From the NCBI GenBank assembly GCA_024227975.1, contig JAAETV010000187.1:1-6840 (forward strand): DNA of 6,840 nucleotides, in the 5' to 3' direction. The notes beneath the pieces were generated by a model. The model did no database searches. It worked only from the letters and a program-made list of their open reading frames with translations, and was not told where the DNA came from. Positions 1 through 5,783 of this stretch are shown one piece after another. Numbering within the stretch: position 1 is the first letter of the stretch; each line of letters begins with the position of its first letter. This DNA is from Actinomycetes bacterium. Lineage in GTDB: Bacteria > Actinomycetota > Acidimicrobiia > Acidimicrobiales > SZUA-35. The translations under genes were made by a program, and so were the position numbers.

Positions 1-125
1 AGGAACTGACCAACTAGGTACCCCCTGCCGCACCGGCAGTGCCTGTCCGGTCATAGCGACGGATCGTCGGGCGGGAGCGACGGGGGAGGCGGGTAGGAGT
101 TGGGACTTGGTGACAGACTGCTTCG
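1..125. other. Leader region upstream of the GH2 gene
   Basis: No gene can be supported here. Stops in two + frames fall at 7-9 and 15-17, while the third + frame is open from the left edge to beyond 400, overlapping the GH2 gene. Its translation looks like nothing familiar and I treat it as a GC-rich shadow. The stretch holds nested inverted repeats at 25-51 and a purine-rich TAGGAG at 94-99. I see no convincing -35/-10 pair. It could be the promoter/leader of the GH2 operon, or the 3' end of an upstream transcript. Confidence 0.5.
25..51. repeat. Nested inverted repeats (hairpin or operator candidate)
   Basis: CTGCCG (25-30) and CGGCAG (34-39) form a perfect 6-bp stem with a 3-nt loop. GGCA-G-TGCC (35-43) and ACCGG/CCGGT (32-36 and 47-51) are further dyads in the same 27 bases. 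No T-run follows, so a classical intrinsic terminator is not supported. The site could be an operator for the downstream GH2 gene, a terminator of an unseen upstream gene, or chance in GC-rich DNA. Confidence 0.3.
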
Positions 126-1898
126 GTGGAACAACTCCTGAACCCGAAGGTGTCGGCCAACACTGTCCTACTGACCAACCTGGCGTGCCGGCAGCGGCGA
201 TCGCTCGACGGTACTTGGCGGGCCATCATCGACCCGTACGACACCGGCTATGTCAACATCCTCGGCCAGCGCAACAAGCTTGGCTACTTCCGAGATCTGA
301 AACCACGAACACCAAGCGATCGGGTCGAATACGACTTCGATCGCTCCCTCGAACTGGTGGTCCCCGGCGATTGGAACACCCAGGATCCTTCCCTCCTCTA
401 CTACGAGGGAACGGTCTGGTATCGCACCCTGTTCGACATCGACCGCGCTGAGTCGGCTCGGACGTTCCTCTCCTTCGGGGCCGCCAACCACACCACCCGA
501 GTCTTTCTCGACGGTGAGGAGCTGGCCACCCACGTCGGCGGCTTTGGTCCATTCGCCGTCGAGGTCACAGGGCGGCTCACTATTGGCAGCCACTCGCTGG
601 TCGTCCAGGTCAACAATCGGCGGGAGCCGGACCGGATCCCGGGCATGCGGTCAGATTGGTGGAACTTCGGCGGAATCACCCGCAGCGTCGAGCTGGTGTC
701 GGTCCCCGAGACCTTCCTCCGTGACGCCTGGCTGACCATGGCCCCCGACGGTCGCATCATCGGTGGCGCCACCATCGATGGCCCCAACCGTCCACCTTGC
801 ACGGTCGACCTCATCGACGCTGGCATCACGGCCGAGCTGGTCGACGGCGGCGTCGAGATCGATGCCCTCACCGCCAGCCGCCTCGAACGATGGTGTCCTG
901 GTGGCCCCGTCCTCCACCGGATCCGCTGGGCTTGCGGCCAGGATGTGATAGAGGACGAGGTCGGTTTCCGAACAGTCAGGGTCGAAGGCAATCGGGTGTT
1001 CGTCAACGACGAGGAGACGTTCCTGCGGGGTATCTCGATCCACGGTGAAGGCCCGAGCGGGGGCAAGCGAGCCCATGGACCAGACGATGCCTCCACCCTG
1101 TTGTCGTGGGCCGAGGATCTTGGCGCCAACTTCGTCCGGCTGGCCCACTACCAACATGACGAGCACATGGTGCGTGAGGCCGACCGGCGTGGACTACTGG
1201 CCTGGACCGAGCTGCCCGTGTACTGGAACATTGACTTCGGCTCCGAAGCGGTCATGGCCAATGCGGTGGCCCAGGCCGATGAGCTGGTCATCAGGGATCG
1301 GAGTCGGGCATCGGTCATCTTGTGGTCGGTGGCCAACGAGACTCTCCCCGATGACGCCCGCCTCACCTTCCTGTCAACCTTGGCTCAGCGGGTCAAGGCC
1401 CTCGACCCGACCCGGCTCACCACAGCAGCCCTGCTCACCATCCCGTCAAAGGATCCTGTGGTCCATATCGAGGATCCGCTGGGAGAGGTGATCGACGTCA
1501 TCGCCATCAACCAGTACCTCGGTTGGTACTACGGCCAACGCCACGAGATCGCCACTACCCAGTTCTCAACCGCCTTCGCCAAGCCCATCATCTTCAGCGA
1601 GTTCGGAGCCGGCGCCAAGCAAGGCAATCACGGGACCGACGAAGACATTTGGACTGAGGAGTTCCAGGCCGCCGTCTACACCGAACAGATCGCCATGATC
1701 CGCAACCAGGCCGACTGTGTTGGTCTCTCACCCTGGATTCTCAAGGATTTCCGCACCCCGTTGAGGGTGCTGCCCGAGATCCAGGACGGCTACAACCGCA
1801 AGGGCTTGGTGTCCGAAGAGGGTGAGCGCAAGCTCGCCTTCGATGTCCTCCGAGCTTTCTACCAGGAACTTCAGTCCGACCAGGAGGCCACACCATGA
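126..1898 (+). CDS. Glycoside hydrolase family 2 protein, beta-glucuronidase-like
   Basis: 590 aa, close to the roughly 600 aa of bacterial beta-glucuronidases; probably a cytoplasmic retaining exo-glycosidase, as no signal peptide is seen. The N-terminal sugar-binding jelly-roll (about 26-195) starts at LDGTW and includes VPGDWN (79-84) and YYEGTVWYR (92-100). A short immunoglobulin-like domain (about 196-285) follows, then a TIM barrel (about 286-580). The acid/base Glu is E405 in SVANE, and the nucleophile is E492 in FSEFG. N557-R558-K559 matches the N-x-K motif that in E. coli GUS reads the glucuronate carboxylate, and Y464 and Y468 match its active-site tyrosines. The residue four before N557 is Gln, where E. 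coli has Arg562, so specificity could differ (another uronide or beta-galactoside). GTG at 126 is the first in-frame start after a stop at 111. It has no good ribosome site, so the start is uncertain; GTG at 150 is an alternative. The gene ends in an ATGA overlap with the next one. Confidence 0.9.
   Translation: MEQLLNPKVSANTVLLTNLACRQRRSLDGTWRAIIDPYDTGYVNILGQRNKLGYFRDLKPRTPSDRVEYDFDRSLELVVPGDWNTQDPSLLYYEGTVWYRTLFDIDRAESARTFLSFGAANHTTRVFLDGEELATHVGGFGPFAVEVTGRLTIGSHSLVVQVNNRREPDRIPGMRSDWWNFGGITRSVELVSVPETFLRDAWLTMAPDGRIIGGATIDGPNRPPCTVDLIDAGITAELVDGGVEIDALTASRLERWCPGGPVLHRIRWACGQDVIEDEVGFRTVRVEGNRVFVNDEETFLRGISIHGEGPSGGKRAHGPDDASTLLSWAEDLGANFVRLAHYQHDEHMVREADRRGLLAWTELPVYWNIDFGSEAVMANAVAQADELVIRDRSRASVILWSVANETLPDDARLTFLSTLAQRVKALDPTRLTTAALLTIPSKDPVVHIEDPLGEVIDVIAINQYLGWYYGQRHEIATTQFSTAFAKPIIFSEFGAGAKQGNHGTDEDIWTEEFQAAVYTEQIAMIRNQADCVGLSPWILKDFRTPLRVLPEIQDGYNRKGLVSEEGERKLAFDVLRAFYQELQSDQEATP
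1882..1887 (+). promoter_or_regulatory. Ribosome binding site for the AhpD-like gene
   Basis: AGGAGG lies inside the end of the GH2 gene, 7 nt before the ATG at 1895. It fixes that start and supports translational coupling through the ATGA overlap. Confidence 0.8.
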
Positions 1899-2446
1899 CC
1901 GAATTCGAAGATCGTCAACGTTGGGATCTCGGGGCTTGGCCCGAGATGTACGGCAAGCTCAAGGAGCTGCAGGCCGTGATCTTCACCAGCCCGCCTGGCA
2001 TCGAGTTGAACCTGATGGTGTTCACGGTGGCCAGCCTGGCTGCGGGATGTCGTCATTGCCAGGCCCATGGCGCTTACGGATTGGATCGAATGAACTTGCC
2101 CGTCGACAAGATCCAGGCCCTCTGGTCGTTCGACACTTCCGAGCTTTTCGACGACCGGGAGCGGGCCGCCCTGCGGTTCGCTCTGGCCGCCGCCTCGGTT
2201 CCCAGCGGGGTCACAGCCGACCATCACGCCGCCCTCCGCACCAACTTCAGCGATGAGGAAGCGCGGACACTGCTGGCGGTGGTATCGGTTGCTGGGTTCA
2301 TGAACCGCTACAACGACGGACTGGCCACCGTCACCGATGAGGAGTCTTCAACCTGGGCTGCCACCAATCTCTCACCTGTCGGCTGGGAGATCGGCAAGCA
2401 TGTCGGGGCCGCCCACGAGCAGCGCAGCGGTCCACCCGGACGCTGA
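1895..2446 (+). CDS. Carboxymuconolactone decarboxylase / AhpD-like protein
   Basis: 183 aa, a probable cytoplasmic all-helical protein of the carboxymuconolactone decarboxylase (CMD)/AhpD-like superfamily. The key element is GCRHCQAHG at 51-59: C52 and C55 form a CxxC redox pair and H58 follows three residues after C55. Classical AhpD has CxxCxxxH. The variant seen here resembles the CRYCQAH subgroup, recalled from memory. After the motif, helical segments (about 87-100 and 119-138) fit the family fold. In the family, the Cys pair gives alkylhydroperoxide reductase or disulfide reductase activity, and other members are lactone decarboxylases. Nothing here fixes the substrate, but the Cys pair favours a redox role over decarboxylation. 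The start overlaps the GH2 stop as ATGA behind a perfect AGGAGG, so the two genes probably form one operon. The gene ends 57 nt before the convergent sulfurtransferase stop. Confidence 0.82.
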   Translation: MTEFEDRQRWDLGAWPEMYGKLKELQAVIFTSPPGIELNLMVFTVASLAAGCRHCQAHGAYGLDRMNLPVDKIQALWSFDTSELFDDRERAALRFALAAASVPSGVTADHHAALRTNFSDEEARTLLAVVSVAGFMNRYNDGLATVTDEESSTWAATNLSPVGWEIGKHVGAAHEQRSGPPGR

Positions 2447-2503
2447 GCCGCTAGGTGTGCTCAACCCATGGCGACCGGGACCACAGCGTTCAACCCTGAT
2501 CCC
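2447..2503. other. Convergent intergenic spacer
   Basis: These 57 nt separate the 3' ends of the AhpD-like gene (+) and the sulfurtransferase (-). A bidirectional terminator would be expected, but only a weak 5-bp dyad (TGAGC 2444-2448 with GCTCA 2459-2463, 10-nt loop) is visible and there is no T-run. Termination may be Rho-dependent or lie further on. Confidence 0.5.
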
Positions 2504-3355
2504 TCAATCCGAGGTGACCAGGGGGCGATCTGGGTCCTGCAGCCATTCGCTCAGAGAGCCGTCGTAGACGGCGACATCGGTTCGACCGAGCAACTCGGTC
2601 AACACGAAGGCATCACTGGTGGCGGCGATGCCACCGCCGCAGTAGGTGATGACGGGCTTGTTGGCGGGGACGTGGTCGAATAGGGCGGCCAGCTCATCAA
2701 CGGGCCGGTAGAGGTGGGTTTCCTGGTCGAGTAGTGCCACGGCATACACATTGCTCGCTCCTGGGATGTGGCCTGGCCGGCCGTAGCCATCGTCGGTCCC
2801 GTCATGATTCTGGGGCGACAGGGAATTGACGATGCAGGTGCCAGCATCACCGACCGCGGCCTCGATCCGATCGAGGCTGGCGATCATCTGGGGTCGAGGC
2901 TTGGCCGCGAAACGGGCCTGGGAGCGGATCGGAGTCGGGTCAGTTGTCGTCGGGCGGCCTTGGCCCGTCCAGTTCTTCCAGCCACCGTCGAGCACGGCGC
3001 ACTGATCGAAGCCAAACGCCTTCAGCATCCAGAACACCCGGGTCGCCCACATCGTCATCCGCCGGTCGTAGAGCACGACCCGCGTTCCCTCCCCGACCCC
3101 AACGGCCTCCATGGCTGCGGCGAACTGCTCGGACGATGGCATGGTGAACCGCAGGGCACTGGTTTGGTCACTGAGATCGTTGGCCAGATCCACATAGGCC
3201 GAGCTCGGGATGTGGCCCTCGGCCCAGACAGCCGACTGCTCCTGGATCTCATACCCACCGGGTGCCGGCTTCAGCTCGACCGTGCACTCGAGGATCCGCA
3301 AGTCCGGGTCGTCGAGATAGTCGCCCAACCAGGCCGCACTAACCAGCGAATCCAT
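2504..3355 (-). CDS. Two-domain rhodanese-type sulfurtransferase
   Basis: 283 aa, the usual length for thiosulfate/3-mercaptopyruvate sulfurtransferases (SseA/TST family), which move a sulfane sulfur from a donor to a thiol or cyanide through a Cys persulfide. The N-terminal rhodanese domain (about 5-135) is structural: EGHIPSSAYVDL (46-57) and LDGGWKNW (122-129) are typical, and Asp97 in YDRR sits where a catalytic Cys would be. The C-terminal domain (about 157-283) has GRPGHIPGA (192-200) and the active loop CGGGIAAT, with C239 as catalytic Cys. The loop lacks the Ser of mercaptopyruvate enzymes (CGSGVT) and the basic CRKGVT of thiosulfate enzymes, so the donor is unclear. The ATG at 3355 is preceded by GGGAGGGG on the - strand, 10 nt away from GGAGG. 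The gene is divergent from the Mo-hydroxylase operon; a role in Mo-centre sulfuration is only a suggestion, and general cysteine or cyanide metabolism is as likely. Confidence 0.9.
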   Translation of the reverse strand: MDSLVSAAWLGDYLDDPDLRILECTVELKPAPGGYEIQEQSAVWAEGHIPSSAYVDLANDLSDQTSALRFTMPSSEQFAAAMEAVGVGEGTRVVLYDRRMTMWATRVFWMLKAFGFDQCAVLDGGWKNWTGQGRPTTTDPTPIRSQARFAAKPRPQMIASLDRIEAAVGDAGTCIVNSLSPQNHDGTDDGYGRPGHIPGASNVYAVALLDQETHLYRPVDELAALFDHVPANKPVITYCGGGIAATSDAFVLTELLGRTDVAVYDGSLSEWLQDPDRPLVTSD

Positions 3356-3434
3356 TGGATCATCCCCTCCCGGAGTCGACGGCGCCGCCTCGAAGCCAAG
3401 CTAGATCGGCCGTACCCTCATCAACAAGGCCCGG

Positions 3435-3463
3435 TTGACAAGGCCCCAACACCGGACGCATCG
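3435..3463 (+). promoter_or_regulatory. Candidate sigma-70-type promoter of the NmrA-M-S-L operon
   Basis: An exact TTGACA -35 hexamer at 3435-3440 is followed at 17 nt by GCATCG, a poor match to a -10 element. Transcription would begin near 3470, leaving a leader of about 60 nt before the ATG at 3533. The exact -35 and the position support it; the weak -10 argues for an activator or against the call. Confidence 0.25.
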
Positions 3464-3467
3464 GGGG

Positions 3468-3485
3468 AGAGTGGCAGACTCTGCC
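3468..3485. repeat. Operator-like palindrome upstream of the NmrA-like gene
   Basis: GGCAGA-C-TCTGCC (3473-3485) is a perfect inverted repeat with 6-bp arms around one central base. A second dyad, AGAGT/ACTCT (3468-3472 and 3478-3482), overlaps it. It sits about 30 nt downstream of the TTGACA hexamer and 47 nt before the ATG, where a repressor site would overlap the predicted transcription start. No regulator gene is in the window, so the binding protein is unknown. Confidence 0.4.
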
Positions 3486-3532
3486 CTTCAGTCCAGGGCG
3501 GAACCTTGCTGGTCCAGCTAGTGTCCGAGCCA

Positions 3533-4396
3533 ATGCCACTGATCGCAATCACCGGAGCTCACGGCAAAACGGGCCGAGCTGTGATCACTGCGCTCAGTGC
3601 CACCTGGGACATAAGGGCCTTGGCCCGCACCGCTGAGCAGTCCCTAGCGCTCGAATCCATGGGCCACGAGACCGTCATCGGTGATATCGGCGATCGTTCT
3701 ACTATCGAGTCGCTGGTCGGTGGGGTCGATGCTGTTTATCACATCTGCCCCAACTTCCATCCCGATGAGGCGGCCGTCGGTGCTGTCATCGCCGACGCTG
3801 CCCAGGAGATCGACCGGCTGGTCTACCACTCGGTACTTCACCCCCAAACCGAATCCATGCCTCACCACTGGCGCAAGCTACGGGTCGAGGAGTTGCTGCT
3901 GGCTCGCCGCGGAGGCAGGGTCACCTTCCTCCGCCCCGCTCCTTATGTGCAGAACCTGGCTGCCTACCTGGCAACGACCCTGAGTACTGGGCAGCTACGT
4001 CTTCCCTATTCCGTCGACCGCCCCTCAGCCATGGTCGATGTGGCCGACGTTGGGGCCGCCACAGCCGTCGTGGTGGCGGACGACTTCGAGGCTGGTTCGG
4101 GTTGGGACCTGTGTGGAATCGGATCGGTGACCCCTCGACAGATCGCCGAAGAGATCAGCACCATCACCGGCACCCCGATCGAAGCAGTCGTCACCCCCGC
4201 ACCTGATGGCACACCCCCTGAGGTACAGATGATGTTTGCTTACATGGATGCCCACGGGCTACCCGGTTCGTCTCGGCCTCTGCGGGCCCTGATTGGCGAG
4301 CCGACCCCGTTGGCTACCAGCCTGGCCCGTCTGATCGAGGAGACGACGGCCACCAACCCGCCCCCTACCGACAGAACAGCAGGAGCCTCACGGTGA
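3533..4396 (+). CDS. NmrA-like NAD(P)-binding protein (atypical SDR)
   Basis: 287 aa, a normal length for NmrA/HSCARG-type atypical short-chain dehydrogenases. The Rossmann glycine motif TGAHGKTG (7-14) follows the first beta strand, and R28 with R32 may contact an NADP phosphate. DIGD (51-54) and VDAVYHICP (65-73) follow the usual strand order. YHSVLHP (98-104), HHWRKLRVEE (111-120) and LRPAPYVQN (133-141) are NmrA-family landmarks. The C-terminal part (about 185-270) would form the substrate lobe. Family members are either redox-sensing regulators or NAD(P)H-dependent reductases/isomerases, and sequence alone does not decide. The frame is open far upstream, but that part lies antisense to the sulfurtransferase; ATG 3533 puts the Rossmann strand at the N terminus. 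GTG 3521 and TTG 3506 are in-frame alternatives, and no clear ribosome site supports any of them. The stop overlaps the next GTG by 4 nt, so the protein is co-produced with the Mo-hydroxylase and may process its product. Confidence 0.85.
   Translation: MPLIAITGAHGKTGRAVITALSATWDIRALARTAEQSLALESMGHETVIGDIGDRSTIESLVGGVDAVYHICPNFHPDEAAVGAVIADAAQEIDRLVYHSVLHPQTESMPHHWRKLRVEELLLARRGGRVTFLRPAPYVQNLAAYLATTLSTGQLRLPYSVDRPSAMVDVADVGAATAVVVADDFEAGSGWDLCGIGSVTPRQIAEEISTITGTPIEAVVTPAPDGTPPEVQMMFAYMDAHGLPGSSRPLRALIGEPTPLATSLARLIEETTATNPPPTDRTAGASR
4381..4385 (+). promoter_or_regulatory. Ribosome binding site for the FAD subunit gene
   Basis: AGGAG, 7 nt before the GTG at 4393, inside the end of the NmrA-like gene. 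It supports the GTG start and coupling by the GTGA overlap. Confidence 0.75.
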
Positions 4397-5241
4397 AGCC
4401 AGTCACCTTCGAGTACCACCGAGCCCAGTCCGTGGCCGAGGCCGCCGCCCTGCTCGACCGCCTGGAGGAAGCCAAGATCCTGGCCGGAGGCCAGAGCCTC
4501 ATCCCGCTCATGAACTATCGCCTGGCCGCCCCCGCCCACCTGGTTGATATCTCACGCATCGATGAGCTGGGCGACATCGAGGTGACCGCCGACTCGGTCC
4601 GGGTGGGAGCAACGGTGACCCACAGCCAACTCCACGCCCATGACGGAGCAGCAGAGGCCATTCCCTTGTTGCGCGAAGCCGAAGGTCTGATCGCCCACGA
4701 GGTGATCCGAAATCGGGGGACCGTGTGCGGCTCACTGGCCCACGCCGACCCCTCAGGTGAGTTGACCGCCGTTATCTGCCTGCTGGGTGGCTCGGTTCGG
4801 GCGGCCTCGGTCGACGGGGAACGAACAATCCCGGCCTCCGAGTTGTTCGAGGGGCCCCTCCAGTCCTCCCTGGCCGAGACCGAAGTCCTGATCGAAGCCA
4901 CATTCCCCCGACCCGGTCCGGCCACGACGACTGCCATGCGGGAGGTGACCCGCCGCCATGGCGACTATGCCGTGTGTGGGGTTGCCACCGCCCTCGAACG
5001 AGAGGGCGACGGTGCCGTCAGCTCGGCCCGTGCAGCCTTCCTATCGGTTGCTCCAACCCCCCTCATCATCGACCTGACCGACACCCTCGGGGGACGCCAG
5101 CCAGCCGAAATCGACCAGGGGGCGCTATACGACTTCGTCACCGCCGCCGTCGATCCCTCAACCGACATTCACGCCACCGCCGACTACCGACGCCACCTAG
5201 CCGGCGTCCTCGCCTGCCAAGCCGTGGAGGCATCCCTGTGA
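4393..5241 (+). CDS. Molybdenum hydroxylase FAD-binding subunit (CoxM-like)
   Basis: 282 aa, the usual size of the medium (M) subunit of xanthine dehydrogenase/CO dehydrogenase-family enzymes. It binds FAD and passes electrons from the [2Fe-2S] subunit to the acceptor. The N-terminal PCMH-type FAD domain has AGGQSLIPLM (31-40) and GTVCGSLAHADPSGE (109-123), the two pyrophosphate-contact motifs; the second has Cys112 where many homologues have Gly. RRHGDYAVCGVA (187-198) starts the CODH flavoprotein C-terminal domain, and the chain ends with the typical YRRHLAGVL (265-273). The gene starts at GTG inside a GTGA overlap with the NmrA-like gene and ends in another GTGA overlap with the small subunit. 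Gene order M-S-L matches coxMSL and also several N-heterocycle and nicotine hydroxylases, so the substrate cannot be read from this subunit. Confidence 0.93.
   Translation: MKPVTFEYHRAQSVAEAAALLDRLEEAKILAGGQSLIPLMNYRLAAPAHLVDISRIDELGDIEVTADSVRVGATVTHSQLHAHDGAAEAIPLLREAEGLIAHEVIRNRGTVCGSLAHADPSGELTAVICLLGGSVRAASVDGERTIPASELFEGPLQSSLAETEVLIEATFPRPGPATTTAMREVTRRHGDYAVCGVATALEREGDGAVSSARAAFLSVAPTPLIIDLTDTLGGRQPAEIDQGALYDFVTAAVDPSTDIHATADYRRHLAGVLACQAVEASL
5226..5230 (+). promoter_or_regulatory. Ribosome binding site deciding the small-subunit start
   Basis: GGAGG, 7 nt before GTG 5238. The reading frame is open well upstream (from about 4974) inside the M gene, so this site and the GTGA overlap are what place the start at 5238. 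Confidence 0.8.
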
Positions 5242-5783
5242 CCGACCAGATACCAACCCCGACATCCACCCCACCCTCGAGCGGTGACCACGATGGGGCC
5301 CAGCTCCACACGGTCGAGCTCACCGTCAACGGCCGCACCTCTACGGTCCAGGTCCCGGCTCGCCGTCTGCTCTCTGACGCCCTACGGGTCGACCTTGGCC
5401 TCACTGGCACCCATGTGGGGTGCGAACACGGTGTCTGTGGCTGTTGTACCGTCATGATCGACGGGCTGGCCACACGCTCCTGTTTGACCCTGGCCGTAAC
5501 CGCCGATGGCCGCGACATCCGCACCATCGAGGGTCTGGCCGACGACGACGGCACCCTCCACCCCGTCCAACAGGCGTTTCGGGAGTGCCACGGGCTCCAG
5601 TGCGGGTTCTGCACTCCCGGTTTCCTGATGACGTCAGTCGCTCTGCTGGAGCACAATCCCGATCCCGACGACGAGCAGATCACCGAAGCCATCGCCGGCA
5701 ACCTGTGCCGCTGTACTGGCTATCAGAACATCAAAGCCGCAGTGCGCAGAGCAGCCGAGCTAACGGGGGAGGGCAACCAATGA
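5238..5783 (+). CDS. Molybdenum hydroxylase [2Fe-2S] subunit (CoxS-like)
   Basis: 181 aa, the small subunit that relays electrons from the Mo site to FAD. The plant-type ferredoxin domain (about 24-100) carries GCEHGVCGCC (61-70): C62, C67, C70 and then C82 ligate the outer cluster in Cx4Cx2Cx11C spacing. C69 is an extra Cys where Ala is usual. The helical second domain has QCGFCTPG (121-128) and LCRCTGY (156-162): C122, C125, C157 and C159 give the classic CxxC-x31-CxC ligation of the inner cluster, so all eight ligands are present. Residues 1-23 form a Pro/Thr/Ser-rich, probably disordered extension that makes the protein slightly longer than typical CoxS (about 160-170 aa). The GTG start is set by the GTGA overlap with the M gene and a GGAGG site; the end overlaps the L gene as ATGA. 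Confidence 0.95.
   Translation: MTDQIPTPTSTPPSSGDHDGAQLHTVELTVNGRTSTVQVPARRLLSDALRVDLGLTGTHVGCEHGVCGCCTVMIDGLATRSCLTLAVTADGRDIRTIEGLADDDGTLHPVQQAFRECHGLQCGFCTPGFLMTSVALLEHNPDPDDEQITEAIAGNLCRCTGYQNIKAAVRRAAELTGEGNQ
5768..5772 (+). promoter_or_regulatory. Ribosome binding site for the large subunit gene
   Basis: GGAGG within a GGGGGAGGG tract, 7 nt before ATG 5780. It confirms the start of the right-edge gene and its coupling to the small-subunit gene. Confidence 0.8.

Larger units (their letters stand above)
3356..3532. promoter_or_regulatory. Divergent intergenic regulatory region
   Basis: These 177 nt lie between the 5' ends of the sulfurtransferase (-) and the NmrA-like gene (+), so both promoters must lie here or nearby. 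A perfect TTGACA (3435-3440, + strand) has only a poor -10 (GCATCG, 3458-3463) at 17 nt. On the - strand, TAGCTT (3403-3398) with TTGTTG (3427-3422) at 18 nt is a weak candidate promoter for the sulfurtransferase. A palindrome at 3473-3485 could be an operator. No terminator or RNA structure was recognised. Confidence 0.45.

Noticed and set aside
401..1166. Long - strand open frames opposite the GH2 gene
   Set aside because: They are typical GC-rich antisense shadows with no recognisable motifs, while the + strand carries clear GH2 motifs throughout.
2046..2070. CxxCxxH instead of CxxCxxxH in the AhpD-like protein as a novel active site
   Set aside because: A CRYCQAH-type subgroup with the same spacing is familiar within the CMD family, so this is a subfamily trait and not a new one.
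2444..2463. TGAGC/GCTCA dyad as an intrinsic terminator
   Set aside because: The stem is only 5 bp with a 10-nt loop, and no T-run follows on either strand.
2768..3532. Long open frame extending the NmrA-like gene upstream to a 542-aa protein
   Set aside because: Most of it is antisense to the well-supported sulfurtransferase, its translation has no family features, and the Rossmann motif naturally sits at the N terminus of the shorter protein.
4974..5237. Upstream extension of the small-subunit frame inside the FAD-subunit gene
   Set aside because: The extension is Arg/Pro-rich shadow sequence. The GGAGG site and GTGA overlap place the start at 5238.
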